From the NCBI GenBank assembly GCA_022316685.1, contig JAKJHU010000085.1, forward strand, positions 186,001 through 250,000: a DNA stretch of 64,000 bases. The letters are read 5' to 3'. This document shows, piece by piece, positions 20,601-35,600 of the stretch. The stretch is from Progne subis subis. Lineage: Eukaryota > Chordata > Aves > Passeriformes > Hirundinidae. Within the stretch, counting starts at the first letter, position 1, and each line of letters begins with the position of its first letter. The position numbers and the translations under genes are program-made. A model generated the notes under the pieces. It ran no database searches. It had not been told where the DNA came from and worked only from the letters and a program-made list of their open reading frames with translations.

Positions 20601-23600
20601 AGTAGCATAAAACCTCATCTCTTTTTCAGAAAACACTCCGTGCTGGGAGAGGTGGTAGTGCAAATCTCCTCCTGAAATGAGAATTGAGACGTAATTAAGT
20701 GAAGGGTAAAATCTTACCCTGCAGGCAGACAGGGGGACACTGTGGGGGAACAGCACAGCTTTTGTAGGTGCTTATCGCCTGTGGAGCACACAGCCCCACC
20801 CTCCGTGGTGACAAAACAGCTGGGAAAGTTCATACAGAGATTTTAAAATGCATTTATTTCATAAACGTTTGCATGCAGCGACTAATCCAGCAGAGGATTT
20901 CCACGCAAGCAAAGGCTGCACCACACACTGGTTTGTGGAGAGCTGAATAAATCAGCTCGCAGAGCAGCCCAGGCTTGAGGGACCAACTACCTCAGCAATC
21001 CTCCTGCCAAAATTCCTGTATCATCATCATCTGAACAAGTCTTGCTTACCATTCATGAGGTCCAGAATGAAGCAGAGCTTGTCAGGGGTGTGGAAGGCAT
21101 AAGTCATACAGACTATAAAAGGACAGTCCTGCAAGGGAAGAGCAAAGAGGCTCACCTCGGGCAAAAAGCAAAGGGTGACTTAGGAAAGCTAAAAATACAC
21201 TTGGTATTTTTCCTGTGCTATTTGCCAGTATTCCCAAGTTGTCTCCTCACTCCTGAAATGCAGCTACACTTGGTAACCACTGTCCCTCCCTGTGAGGAGC
21301 TAGTCAAGGTGTTTGGCCCTCCCAGCAGCATTTCCAACAGAGGACTGAAGGAATGCAAACACACCAGGCGGGAAGCTGGGATTCTGGAGCGTTACAATGT
21401 TCAGGAAGCAGCTACAGCAAAGCCCACAACACCTGGGAGCAGGTTTAAGAGATCAGAGCAGAACAGCCAGGGCAGGGATGGGTTACACCCCACCTCTCCT
21501 GATGCACCTGAACCTCAATTCACACCACGGTTAAGACAAGCAGCCATAAAAAAATCCCACACATCTTTGTTCCCAAGGTCTGCCCATGTGTTGATACCTC
21601 CATGGCACACATCAAAACCCAGACCCTCCTCTGCACTGGGCCTGTGCTGGATGCAAGAGCTAACTCATCATTACGGAATTGCTCAGCTTGGAGAAGATAA
21701 CTTGACAAGTATCTCTGAGATAACTGAGTCCATCCCTCAGCACTGCCAAGGCCAGCACTAACCCACACATCAGTTAAATCCTTCCTGGGACGTGACGCCA
21801 CCACTGCCCCGGGCAGCTGTGCCAGGGCTGGAGAATGCTTTCCATGGAGAATGGACCTGCTTCGGTCCTGCTGGCCACACTGCTGCTGATACCAGCCAGG
21901 AGGCTCTTGGCTAATGACCAGGGGGGTGGCTGTCACCTCATCAACTTCTCCAAAGCCGTATGGTGTCACCAAGACACACAAAGCAGTCACATGCAGACAA
22001 GAGATTTTTGCAAGGCAGAGGTCCTTCCGATCCAGCTCCCAGCTGAGAGACTGGAGAGAAGAAACCCCTTTGTTTATTTTTAATTTTTATACATTTGTGG
22101 GTCTAGCAGAAGATTGGCTTTTTGGGGTTTCCACCCCTCAGCCTCAGTGGCCAGACCAATTGCCAGTTACAGTTGTTTTCAGGTTAGAAATATGCAAACA
22201 AAGGACAGAGAATGAAAAACAAAGGATTTGTTTATGTTACATCTGTGAGAAAGGTAGAAAACTGCTCTAATATTGTACAGTAACTAAAAGATCTGACTCC
22301 ATTTATGAAAATCAAAAGGCTAATAAAAAAACTCAGAAAAACCAGGGTAACAGTATGGGATGAAACCACGGAATGCTTTGGCTTGGGTGGGACCTTAAAG
22401 CTCATCTTGTTCCCAGGGACACCTCGTGGCACAAAAGCAGGGCCGTTTGGTGAATCTGCAGCGATCCCTTTGGGCATGCTTGGGCTTGGGTGGGACCTTA
22501 AAGCTCATCTTGTTCCCAGGGACACCTCATGGTACAAAAGCAGGGCCGTTTGGTGAATCTGCAGCGATCCCTCTGGCAGTGGCTGTGCTCCTGCGCTGCC
22601 CCGTGGCACACCCGATCCCAAAGCGCCGAGGCCGGCGGGGAGGAGATCCCCGAGGAGCCCAGGACAGCTCTCAGGAAGCAGAGCGTGGCCTCACGTGACT
22701 CCAACAACGTTCCTGGCGCTGCAGGATGGACAAGGGGAAAGCTCTGGGAATCTCTGCCAGGAACTCGCTCCCTTTCCCGCTTTAGAAACAGCAAAACACG
22801 GTGGCCTTGGGCAGCGCGGGGCCGGCTCCGGAGAGAGGAAAGGGAGGGACAGGGACACTTCAGAGCCCCTTCATCCTTCCACGAGGCTGAAATAGAAAGG
22901 TTTCTAGAGCTGGCTGTAACCCCACAGTGCCTGGGTACATCCTGCCCTGCTCCTGCTTTATGTTTTGCTTGCCCCGAACGCTCCCTGCAGAGGGGAGGGA
23001 CGGCTGTGAAACACCTGCACAACATCCGGGAAAAAAGCCAAAATTCTTAAATGGCCCTAAAAATGAGGAGCCTGATGCGGTGTCGAACACAAGATGCCAC
23101 CTCTGGTTATGAACTCTGCGCTGGGGACTATTGTAGCTGCCACTTCACTTCACAACAGCAGCTTTAGCAGAATTATTAACTTAATTTCCTGCATCGACCG
23201 GGTAATTCAGAAGTGTGCCCAAGCAGGGCTCCTAAAATTTCAGAGCAATCTAATTACCCAGAAGGATTTAGTGGTAGAATTTAAACAGCACACATAGACA
23301 AATAAAAAGGTTTTTCTACACCAGAACATAGCTTGCTTATATTTTTATGGATTTTAAAAATAAAAGTTATCTGGAAGTGTAAATGTGATGCATAACTCAT
23401 TTCTGTGCAAGCATTCCTAATTTCATCACTACCCTCTCCCAGCTTAACAGAGAAGAAAACTGTTCTGCAGTATTTTCCTGACACAAAAAAAAACACAGCA
23501 AAAGAGTATTCTACTGCATAAAAATAATAAAAAAAACCCCTGCAGTTATTTTTTTAAGGACACATAAAAAAAAAAAAAAAGCAATAAAATCAATTTCCCA

Positions 23601-26600
23601 GGAGAGCCATTCTTCATTGCAGTCAAGTTTCTGCTCCGATGAAAATAAGCAACATTATGACATCAATGTGTGAATTAAGACCAGTTTGGAAAGAGTTCCT
23701 TACATCCAAACAGTCTGGATTGAGTCCAGAGAACTGCTGAAGTCAAATTTGTGGCAATAAATCATGTGGAAAGAAAAAAAAATATTAGAGCAACCACTAA
23801 AAAAAAAAAAAAAAAAAGTAGAAATATGATATTTTAAAGACATTAGCACATTAAAAAGTGCTCTAGGAGGAAACCTTCGGTTTTGACTCTTCACTTGAAC
23901 GCCAAGCACTCGGTCTTGGGGGACAAAGTGACAGCAAACAGGGGACACAGGTGCTCCAAAAAAACCAGATTATTGATCTCAGAGGGTTATTGCTCCCATC
24001 CCACGGTAGGTGGGACTCCTGGGGTATCCTGGGCAGGGCCCTTCCAACTGAGGATATTCTGGGATTCTGGGATTGCATTTATCATCCCTTGGAGGAAATC
24101 CTGAATCCAGCCATCAGTAAAATTATCTCAAGAAGATCTGGGTAAGGCGGCCGAACTGCTGAGCGTTTTTAGAAAGAAAAAAATGGGAGCCACAACAGAG
24201 AGGAGGCACAGCCTTGCACAGCCCCTGGACTTGCAGCAGACAGATGGAAAAGGGAAAGATTCATGGAATAACAACTCCCTTCCACAAGTACCTTGGCTGC
24301 TTTCGTCACCGCCTTGGCGATTTCCACGTTCCGGGTTCTGAACAGAACTCGGGCAAATATTGGCTATTACAGAAATTAAAGACATTTTTCTTTTAACAGA
24401 AAGTAAAATCTTTTCCCTGCTCTGCGACCTTCCAAGGGTTTCACAATGCCTTTCCAGCCTGAAGGTCGCTGTGGGAAGGGAAGACGGGGCCGGTGTCTTG
24501 CAGAAGAGGAAACCCAAAGCTCGGCGACAGTTTGTCCCCGTTACACCACGGTGACACAGCAAAGACACCAACGGAGACTGAGCCCTGCAGAGCCCCGTTT
24601 GGTGCCACCAGGCCCATGCAGGAGGCTCCAGATGCTCTGCAGAGGTGCCTGCTGTACTCCTGAACCCACTGGAAACGTGGCCACGGAAAGCTGCTCTCAC
24701 CACGCAGCCACGGCCGACCCCAGCACGGGAGCTCCAGGAGCGCTGGGGAACGCCAGAGCTCGAGGTGGATGAACAGAAGTGATTACACAACCAGCTGTAT
24801 CATCTGCACAGCTGTTATTATGCATTCTGCAGAGACATCTGCATTCCCAGTTAAATGACTAATTGTACTGTGATGGACTTCCCAGCCCCATTCTGCTGCG
24901 GGCAGCACAGAGCCATGTGCCACTGCAGCCTCCCTAGCTTCTAGCCAGGGACTGAAGGAATTTTCTTACCCCATCACCTTCAAACCTATCTCATTCTGCA
25001 TATTCCAAGTGCTCCAGCCTCTCCTGCCAGGGTTTACCCGACCTAAATGAGCAGAGCTTTGTACAAAACCTTTCTTCGAAGTCTTTCAAATTTAGGAGAA
25101 TCTGAAAGAAATGTCACTCTAATGAGCTGATAATCCTTAACAAAAGGAACAAATGGTTCCTCCTGCTGCTCCCCCTGCTCAAAGCCTCACTCTGTGCTGG
25201 CCTGTGAGACAACTGCCTCCACCAGCAGCTCCTGAACTATTTTCTCTTTGAATCTCTAGAACACACAAATTCACATTGAGTGCTGGAGCCACAGAATCAC
25301 AAATTAAATTAAATTAAAGTTAATGGGACTATAATTACTAATTTGCCTTGATTTCTTGTCTAGTCTGTACTACAGACCTACCCCCTACTGTTTTTCAGGA
25401 ATCCTGACACACGTGGACAAACCACAACTTATCTCTGGTGAAAACAAGTAGCTTAACAAAAAAGTCTGAAGGGATAAATCACAGATCCCAGAATGGTTTG
25501 GGTTGGAAGGGACCTTAAAGTTCATCCAGTTCCACCCCCACAAGGCAGGGACACCTCCCACTGTCCCAGGTTGATCCAAGCCCCGTCCAACCCAGCCTTG
25601 GACACTTCCAGGGATCCAGGGGCAGCCACAGCTTCTCTGGGCAACCTCTGCCAGTACCTCACCACCCTCACAGGGAAGAATTCCTTCCCAATATCTCATC
25701 TAACCCTGCCCTCTGGCAGTGGGAAACCATTCCCTCTTGTCCCAAGTCCCTCTCCAGCTCTCCTGGAGCCCCTTCAGGCACTGGAAGAGGTTCCAAGCTC
25801 TCCCTGGAGCCTTGGCTTAGCGGTGGCCGTGGCAGTGCAGGGATAACACCTGCACTTGAGGATCTCCAAGGTCTGTCCCACAGAAGAGATCCTCCAAGCC
25901 CTGGTGCCTCAGAACAAAGCCCAGTGCAGGGAACCCTGCTCTTTGCAGAGCTCTGGCACAAAGCTGGAACAAAACCACGCAGGGTTCCAGGGCTCCCCCC
26001 GTGCGTGCTGGGAACGGGGGCTGTGCTCCCACACCCAGCGCTGAATTCATGCACCAGGGGAGGGGAGGGAAGTGAACCTCGCTGCCAGCATCACCCTGCA
26101 GCCATGGCAACCGTGGTGTCACCTCCAATCCTGCCTGGAATTTCTCGGAGCCCAGCACACCTCAGCCACCACCCAGGGCAGGGGAGCCAACGCCAGGCAG
26201 GTGCCGGCTTCTTGCACGCACCAGCGATGGTTTCAACTTGAGATTTTTAGTTAAGCTAATTTGAATCCAATTTATAAATAGAGCAAAGCTTGGTACACCT
26301 TGACTCAGCTAGGGTACGCAGAAAATAAAAAAGGAAAAATTGGATATGGGAGTAACAGGAAAGGGAGGATGAACTGGAGTTTTGTCTGCAGTAGCACTTC
26401 AGATTCCACAAAAGTGCTGTCTAACTATAGCAAAAAACACCCCACAAAACCCAAAAACAAAAGGAATCTTTTTTACAAGACAGAATCGTGGTTTGGAAAA
26501 GATTCAAACAAAAAACACTTTAAAAAGGGTATTTAAAAAGTCAGGAGGGTGGGAGGATGAGTTACCTCAGAAACAGGCACCCCTCAAGCCTCTGCAGCAA

Positions 26601-29600
26601 AGACGCTCGTTCTGTAGGACACAAACTGATCAAGCAAGTTTGGTTTCCCCTTCTCATTTCAGACACATTTCAAGAATCAGGGGGAAGCTTCAGTGGGGGT
26701 TAATTTTTGCATGTCACACAACGGGAATTGATGGAATATGCATTATATGTAACAGCTTTTTACATTATATGGAAGAGAGAAAGAATAACACAGTGATACT
26801 TACTCCTGTACTGACAAGAGACAGCATAATTCTTTCATTTAAGGCTAATGTTTCTCCTTGCTTCATCTTGATTCTCTTCTTATCTAAACATTTCATTGCA
26901 TACCTGGGGAAAAAAAAATCATTCAGAAAAAGCACCCAAAATCTCCCCATTCAGGACAATTTACTGGCAGTCAGGTCATGCACATTTACAGGATCCTGTA
27001 AGCAAGCTCTTGAAAGACTGAAACCCAGGACTAAAAACATCATTTCAGGCTAAACACAAAACCTCCAAAATCTCCCAGAATTAACACGTTTCCAGCAGAA
27101 ACCTCCTGACACAGAAATGTGCTTTAACAAATAACTCCATGTCTAAACCATCACGGTGAGACAGGAATTACACAACATATATTCATTTTCTCATACCTAC
27201 AAGCAAGGATCTGCCATAGGAATTAAATAACAGAGATTCTGTTATGGTTCCATTTAATTCCAACAGTTTCAGCTCTACCAGGAAAGCAATATCTTGAGCA
27301 CACGCTGAGCTTATATATATATATATATATTTTTTTCCCTTAATTTTCTTTCTACTCAGAAAAAGGTCAGATACACACAAGAAAGCTTTTTTAGTCTTCT
27401 ACCATCTGTGCCATACAAATTAATAAAATTTTGCTCACAAAGGATGTTACCCTAACAACCACCAACCACAGGAGGATATGATACAGGCTGGGTATTTTTC
27501 CAAGACGTTGGGTGAGTTCATTAATAGACATCAGTGAGAAGGACATGTGTGTTCCTCCACAGAAGATTCCTAGACACGGGCACCCATGGATTTTTTTTTA
27601 GGAAAACACCAAATTAAAGCAGTGTTTCAATGCTCATTCCCCATCCAGCCCCGGGGCCTCACCTTGGCTCCAGCTCCCAAAAACAGCCACGTCATTCCTG
27701 ACAGCAATGTGTTGGGAGCGGGGGAGTGAGGGTGAATTTTAAGTTCCCAGACTGGGAACATATTCATGTGTTCTTGCTGAGGAATCTGTGAAGGGTGAGT
27801 GAAAATGAGCCCTGACCCTGCCCTGCCTGGAGAGTGGGACTGGGGATGCTCAAGGCCGATGGCAATCACAGAACCATAGAATGGTTTTAAGGGACCTTAA
27901 ATTCATGGGCAGGGACACCTTCCACTAGCCCAGCTTGCTCCAAGCCCCATCCAACCTTGTCCTGGACACTTCCAGGGATGGGGCAGCCACAGCTTCTCTG
28001 GGCACCTGTCCCAAGTCGAGTCTGCTGCCCCTCTCCCTGGAGTGCTGCATCTGTTTGTGGCCCCTCTCCAGAGATCCTTGCAGGGGAGGCTGGCAGAAGC
28101 CTCAGGCAGGTGTGTGGGTGCTCAGTGAACGCTGCTGGTGTTACCTGGGAGGGAGGGGAGGCTTCCCACGCTCCTTGCAGGCTCTAAGTGCAGCAGAGGC
28201 AGCAATCTAGAGGGCATGGGATCTGGGTTAGGGATGGGCACACAGGTTTGGATCAAGAAAGAACTAAAAACCAAACCTCTACCCAGAAGCTGAACCTCAT
28301 CTTAAGTTTTGCTTCAAATTTGAAAAAGGTTGTTTTTCCTACGTTTCTCTTCCCTTTGCTCTATTTAAATCTGATAAAACTTGTCCTTTGGTTCACTTTT
28401 CCTGTCCTTCTCACTTCCTAAGGGTTTATCCACCTCCTGCCAGAGTCCTGCTCAGACAAAGAGATGGCTGGGACTCTGAGAGCTGCCTGCTGAGTGTTGC
28501 CTCAAGCTAAATAAAATGTTTATTTTTGTGCATGGACAAATGAATGAAATGTACATGGACAAAAAGTACCAAAGCAAGAATAAAGCCGGTGCTGTAAGTA
28601 AGAGTGTTAATATAAATACTTGAAGTCACTGCAGAAATACTGAATGTAATAATAGCAACATTAAGACGTCTTCCACTTGTTAAGAGTCAGAAGTTTATTA
28701 TTAACAAGGATGTCAGGCACACACAAGTGCCAGAGGAGCCAGCTGGAAGCAGACACCTCACACATGCCCTGCTCCTAAGAAGGGAAATGTTTAAGGATGA
28801 GCTGTGGACTAAAACTGTGAGGAGAAAAGCAAGATGAAAGGGTGGGGAGTAAATAAAGAAATGGATTGATATCGGTCTCAATCCATGCCCAGATGTTCAG
28901 ACCAGAACACAATGGGACAACAACGCCTAGAAATGGAAATGTGATGATCAGAGGAGGAGGGGTGTGAGTGGTAAGATCACAAAAAGAATCAAAACCGCCC
29001 AGGGCTGACCCTGGGGCTCCCACGGAGCAGCACAAGTCCAACAGTGGGATATCCCCTTCCACATGGCAGCAGGGATCACAGGGATCATGTGCATTTTCCA
29101 CTGGTTTTGACAGGACATTTCCATATGCCCAGGAGCTGTGTGAGACTGAGCCCCTGCATGGCCTGGAACAGGATCCAAGAGCAAACAGAGCCGGCAGTGA
29201 GCCAGGAATCAGAACCTCTGGGGACAAAACTTCACCACAAAGAACTTTACAGCAATGTGACGCTGCTTTCCAGGGATTTCCTAAGAAATGATTGGAAGGA
29301 TTTCGTCAGCAGCCCAGAGTTTACAATCACCTCTGCCACAGAGTGTGTGATACTCACATTTTTCCAGTGTCTGCTTTCCTGCAGCCGTACACTTCACCAA
29401 ATCCCCCTCTTCCTATTATTCTATGTACACTAAAATCATTCATGGTCAGCTGCAAATGGAAACAGAAACAACAAAACAAACCCTTCATTTTTCCCAGCAT
29501 TAAAAAAACGTACTGTGAAAACATCTAAATGATCCATGAATGTGTTGAGATCCTCAACTGTAATTCAACAGCATTTACGGTGCTGGAAAAGGAGCCCCTT

Positions 29601-32600
29601 ATTGTTGATATTTCCAAGTACTTGGAGGCACTACAGAATGAAGTAGCAACAAGGGGAATGTTGTTCCCAAAACCTGCCAGCCTCATTCAGGGTCATTTTT
29701 GCAGCCCAAGTCGTCAGAGAAGTGCAGAGGGACAAAAGCAGAGGCCAAGCGAAGGGGCTCAGGAGGTGCTGGGATCACGGCAGGACTGGAGTGGGAAAGG
29801 GAGATGGACTGGGGGATTGGGGCTGATAAAGAGCAGCAATCCTGGCAGTTCAGCTCTTTCAGCCATTAAAAAAATCAAAATTCTATTAACTGAGGAAGGC
29901 AGAGGGGAGGTCCAGACAGGAATCATCAGGGCTGTGCCTAAGAATAGCAGAGCAGTGACATCCACCACCCTCCTTAATGAGGCCTCTGCAGAGCAGGATT
30001 CGAAACTGAACATTCTCTTTCCTGTATCAGCCTCTGACAAGATAAATATACTTGTAAGTACTTACATGAATATTTAGCTCTACATTTTTCCATTGACAAA
30101 ATCTAGTAAACTTGTCACTGCAAAAGAAAAAAAAAAAAAAAAAAAGTTTAAAAGTTGTCTGAGACTATTGTGTAGAGCATTACAGGAAATGTCAAGACTC
30201 TGATATTTAAAATCTAGTCTGAGCTAGGGCGTGGGGTGGTATTTAATAAATGACAGCCTTCCTTTCACCAACTGTAATCCTACCCCCACCAAGAAAAACA
30301 ATTCCTAGGCAGAGCACGCTCCATGTTCTACATCCTTGGGAGAGAAAGAGAGCAGATAACCTTATCCCTGGCAGTGCTCAGCGTGTCCCCACATCTCTCT
30401 TGCATGGTTTTCAACCACTCCAAGACAGTTTTTTCAATTTTTAAGCAACAACATTTGGAACTAACAAACATTTAAATTACATCAAGAGAAAGATAATTGT
30501 AAGAAAACACAGGCAGCTCGATTTATGTTAATGAACCTCCATATACTCCAAGGAACAGTTTCAACTCATTTTATCTTAAAATAGGGAAGATATCAGCAAT
30601 ACCACAGGCTTCGGAAAAAAAAAAAATAATAAAACAGTTGCTTATTCCTACATGAATAATTAAGTGTCTATTTTCAAAGTAAGAAATAACAGCTTTATGG
30701 AGTCATTTTTATAATTATCACAGAATGGCACCAAAGCAGTTTAGAAAATCGATTTGGGTGTTCCTGGGTGGCAGCTGAGCTTTCCAGAGCCAGACACAGG
30801 AGCAGGAAAGTGCTCCTCTGCTGAGCCAGACTTGTGCCTTCAATTCTTTATTTCACTTTCATTTCGGGGGGTCCCAGCCCCAAACCACCAGGACTGGGTC
30901 TCCCAGTCCCACACCAGAGATGGGGCACTCACAGAACATCCCTAAAACCCCGGGTTTGCCTTTTCACAGCCCAAACTCCGACCTCTCCCCGCCGTGACCG
31001 AGAAATCCCCCAGCTTTCCAGCTGTTCCACTCACACGTGCTGACACTGCTCAGGATATCCCACAAAGCTGGGTATTTAAATAACTGATAAACTCCATTCG
31101 ATTAATCATGCATTAATACACATTTTTAGCCTTATTTACAGCAGGACTGAACGGACCTGGCTTCCCACTACATTAGGCAGCTAATTCAGGTAATATCCCA
31201 CAATCATACCTTTCCATAAATTTTTGAAATATTTTTCCTCGGAGACTATCACAAATTTCTTCTATATATGGCTAAAAAAGAGTGAGGAAACACAATTAAT
31301 ATTGAAGCAGAAAAGAAATGGCTTTTTTTCAATCCCACCCATTACACAGAACTCTCGTTGGGCCCACACAGCTCCTGGGTTGTCCTTAAGAAGCCTCGAG
31401 GAAGCATTTTAGCTTTATTTGGCTTTTGGAAGCTGAGCAGGTGCCCTGGAGTCAAACACAAAATATTTTCATGAGCTAGAAAACCTCAGGGGGGGTCAGG
31501 GCAAAAAGTTCTTGTTTCAAATGTATTTGAACAACAAATTGTCAACTCTGTGGCATCCAAATTTCCCAGAGCTGCTCCCTCACCTTTGTGGTGCTTCTCT
31601 CCTCTCCGTCCTTGCTGAGGGATCAGCACCTTGAAATCACAGGTGACTTTTTCCAGGGAAATCCCTCCCCTGGGTGTGTGATGGCCCAATCTCCCCCCAG
31701 TTAGTGCAATCTCCACTTTCCAGCTCATGGCAACAGCCAGAACAGCTCAGGAGCACAACAGACACCAGGCAGGGGCAACCTCCACGTTTTTTTCCAGCAT
31801 AACAAAATACATCAGATTTAGGTAAAAGACATTTAAGCTTACAAACACCCCCATGATGGATAAGACAATTTCTCCACTGTTGCAGCTCAGTTCACCCTGA
31901 CAGGATGAGCATCTTTCCTGACGATAAGTGATTTACTCTAAATCATTTAATGGCTTAAAATTACACAACTATAAAAACTCTTCTGTTCACACACCAAAGT
32001 ATAGTTTGCTTTTCTAAATGTGCTTGAAAACATTACAGCTAAGAAGAGTAAATTGTAATTTTGACTTGGAAAAGCATTTCAATCCCACTTACAGCACAGA
32101 ATATGTACCAGTCCCATTTATTCTGTCTCTTTAAACAATATCTAAAAAGTCACTTTCAGTCAGAGAAGCTGAATGTTCAGACTGCGAAAGCTCACCTGGA
32201 AAAGGCTGGCTGGCACTTGTTTCTTGGCTAAATGTGTTTGTACATGATCTACAGCTTGTTTTGAGAAAGGCTTTTAGGAAAAGAAAAAGGAAGATTTCAA
32301 ACAGTTGGAATTGTCAGGAGTTTCATTTCAGGTCACAGCACTGTTGTTCTTTCCCCCACATGGAAACACCGACCCCAAGGGGAAGCAATAGGCCCTCCCA
32401 CAGGTATAGTAGAGTGAATATTGTGTGAAACGTGCACAGTGATCCAATAACAGGATTATTCTGCAGCAGAAAGGCAGGAGAGGGGAAGATGAGGAGGAGG
32501 AAGGTAAAAAATCAAAGAGGGTGATGATCCTCCTTTAACAAATCCATGAAAAATCCCATTTACAGGCACAGCTCAAGAGCCAGAAGCAGACATGGACTTC

Positions 32601-35600
32601 TTACTAATAAAATAATACACTCTGGGGGAAAAAAAAATAATAAAAGCTTAAACTCTCCACCCACAGCATGATACTACCAGGGTAGAACACCCTGCAAATC
32701 GTTCTTTTAAATGAGAGCACATGAAACTGTTAAGGCCAGACCAATGTGCCCAAACTTCAGCAGGAGGAAATGGAAACGTGTCTTTGCAGTGACTTTAGCC
32801 ACATCTCTCTACACACACCCTGCATTTATTTCAGCCTTTTGGAAACAGACATTTAGTCTAAAGAAACATAAACCAGATAAATCTCCCGATGCTTCCTTTG
32901 CGTGCCACCAAGTTTAACAAAGATTGCAGCACGCCACCAACCTTTACACCTCATAAAAAAAAACCCACCCCAAAATAAAAAAGAAAAGCAACATTCTGAA
33001 TTTGGCCAAACCAATGGATTTCCAAGGGAAATCTAGAGCGCTCTGTGGATGGAAGAGGAGATGTTCCTGCTGCCAGGCAGGGAGGAGAAGGGCAGGATAC
33101 CCACGTGGGAACAGGAGAGCAGCTCCTTCATGATGTAGGTGTCGTAGATCTGCCGGCTCCGCGACAGACGCTCCTCCTCCGAGTCCAGCTTCTCGTACTC
33201 CTTGATCTGCAGCACAAGGGCAAGCACACACCACACGTTTTCCCAGTGATTTCCCACTCATGGGGCCAAAACAGGGCTTTGCCTGAAGTTTGATTCTATC
33301 GTTTTCTTTATTGATGAAAGATCACCTGCAACGGCGCAGCTACAGCTGGGATTTCCCTGTAATATTGGAATTTTCCAGCCCCAGCACAGCTGCCCAGGGC
33401 ACTGGTGGAGTCCTGGTTCCTGCAGGGATTTAACAAGCTGTGGCACCTGGGGACAATACTCCAGTGGTGGCCTTGGCAGTGCCGAGGGAACAGTGGGACT
33501 CGATGGGCTCAGAGGGCTCTTCCAACCCAAAAATTCCCTGATCACAGCACATCAGGTACAGATGTCCAAGAAAGAACATAAAGCACAATTCAAAACATTC
33601 ACATAGTTCAGCTACACTGTGGATTTGAACCCTGAAGGTGGCTAAAAGACAGTTTTACAAAATACATCGAGTTTCCTCAGGTGTGCTGCAGGAGATCAGC
33701 GTTTTCCAGGGGAAACAACAGCAATCCCAGACGGTTCATTTACAGAAAAAAAAAACCTGACAACCAGTTCCAGAACAAAAAGTTCACCGAGTCCAAGGGT
33801 CCTCTGGAGCACATTTAGGGAAAGAGTTCTTTCCAGGAGCGTCAAATTGTTAAAAAAAAAAATGCAAGGGGAAAGACTCAGCACTGAATTCCTGGACCTT
33901 CCCAGCATCAAGTCGTGACCCTGTCAAGTCCTGGATCCTGATACCTGGCAGTGAGCAGATCTGCTCTGTGCCACAGAATCCCAGGATCGCTTAGGCTGGG
34001 GAAAAAACCCTCCAAGATCGAGTCCAATTATCAAGAGACAAACTGGAACCAACCTACCTCTGGAGGTGGAACATTAATTAAACTCAGTATCTTTCTATCT
34101 GTACTCCTCTTGTTTGCTGACATGATAAGGCACCAGTCCCACCCCAATCTGCCATCTGTGCTGCTTCCCCCTTGATACCGATTTATAATTAAAATGACTC
34201 AAAACGTCTTTGCCCAAGAAACACTTTTAATTAATGCAATGACACAAAATAATTAGCAGTACAAGAGGCAGCCTGATGGATATCTGATTGTCTTATTTGA
34301 GCACAACCTCCTATCCCTCGGTGTTGGGTTGTTAAAGGACCCAACTCCCCAGCCAGTGCTGAGAGCCCCCACCAGAGATCAAAAGGATCTCCTCAAAAAC
34401 TGAGATCCAGAACATATTTGTTTCCAAGTATTTAGAAGCCCTTTTTCTTTTTTTTTTTCCCTTTTTTCCCCCTTTTTTCTTTTTAATTCCTTTTCTTTTC
34501 CTTCTGAAAGCGATCAGGATGAATCACTCATCCCGTTAAATGCCTGATCGTGACTCCAGCTGCAGTGATACGAAATCCCTGGAGTACGGAGCTCTTCTAC
34601 ATCAAGCGATTTTTAATGTAGCAATGTACTCCGATTATTCTATGTGTAATAAATGCAGCAAGTAAATCAAATATATAAAAAAAGGAAAAGCTCCTGGATC
34701 CGGTATGTCACAGAGGAAAACACAATGAACCCCTCTTTAAATATCTTTAATGGGATTTTTCCAGAAGTACATGACAAAGCACTGAAATTCTTTTGAGGCA
34801 ACACTTTGCTAATAGCCTAAAAATACAATTTTTGAATTGTTTCAGAGATAAAGAGGCAGCCAAAAATATCTTCCTAAATAATCTGGTGCTACAGGCCTTT
34901 TTGGATTACTTATGACAGTGGATATCTTCAGTGTATAAAGAGATGGAAATGACAGAAAAAGCTTCTTTATTGACAGTAGGTATCTGATCTGAGTGGGGGA
35001 ATGGAGTCTTGCTGAGGACTGATCTCCAAATTGATACCAGCTGGTTGTACAGATAGCAAGAAAAAAGTTAAATTCTCGGCTCAAGAGTGAGGTAGCCGAG
35101 GCTGTCCCAGCTGTAATTAACCCTGAGCATCGGGCACGGGCACGTCTGCCCTGAAATCAGCATCTGGGAGAGGGAATCTGCGAGAGGAGTCACTGGGGGT
35201 TTATTCAGCGTCACAAATGTTAACAGGGAACGAAGGAATGGAGCTGTGCAGCTCAGACCCTGCAGCAGCAGAAGCTGGGGAGGAATTCCTTGGAATTATT
35301 GCTCCTTTGGGATGTGCCCTGCACAGTGCCTGTCAGCTCCTTCCCTGGGTGTTCCCTGACAAGGGACACAGCTCACCCATCCTCCAGCCGCCTCTCGTGT
35401 CCCCTCTGTGGCCCTGCCACAGCGGCTCCTGGGACATCTCCCAGCCCACATCCCTCCACAATCCCCTCCAGCTGAACCCTGCTGCCTTTCCTACAGGGGA
35501 AAGGCTGCTGGGGAAAGACCTGCAGGGTTTTAGTGTCACCCCAACACCGGCAACTTCGTCCCAGATCCTTTTCTATCAGTGCACACTGCCTCACATCGCG

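Larger units (their letters stand above)
21129..26803 (-). other. GRK3 intron 9 (5.7 kb)
   Basis: There is no coding exon here. The intron contains a 103-bp tandem duplication in a CR1 remnant (22374-22586), a long minus-strand CR1 copy (25482-25830), A-tracts near 23565-23580 and 23800-23818, and otherwise unremarkable sequence. Confidence 0.85.
26904..29357 (-). other. GRK3 intron 8 (2.5 kb)
   Basis: The intron contains a (TA)n-T run at 27312-27336 and a minus-strand CR1 fragment at 27864-28020. I see nothing else identifiable. Confidence 0.8.
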
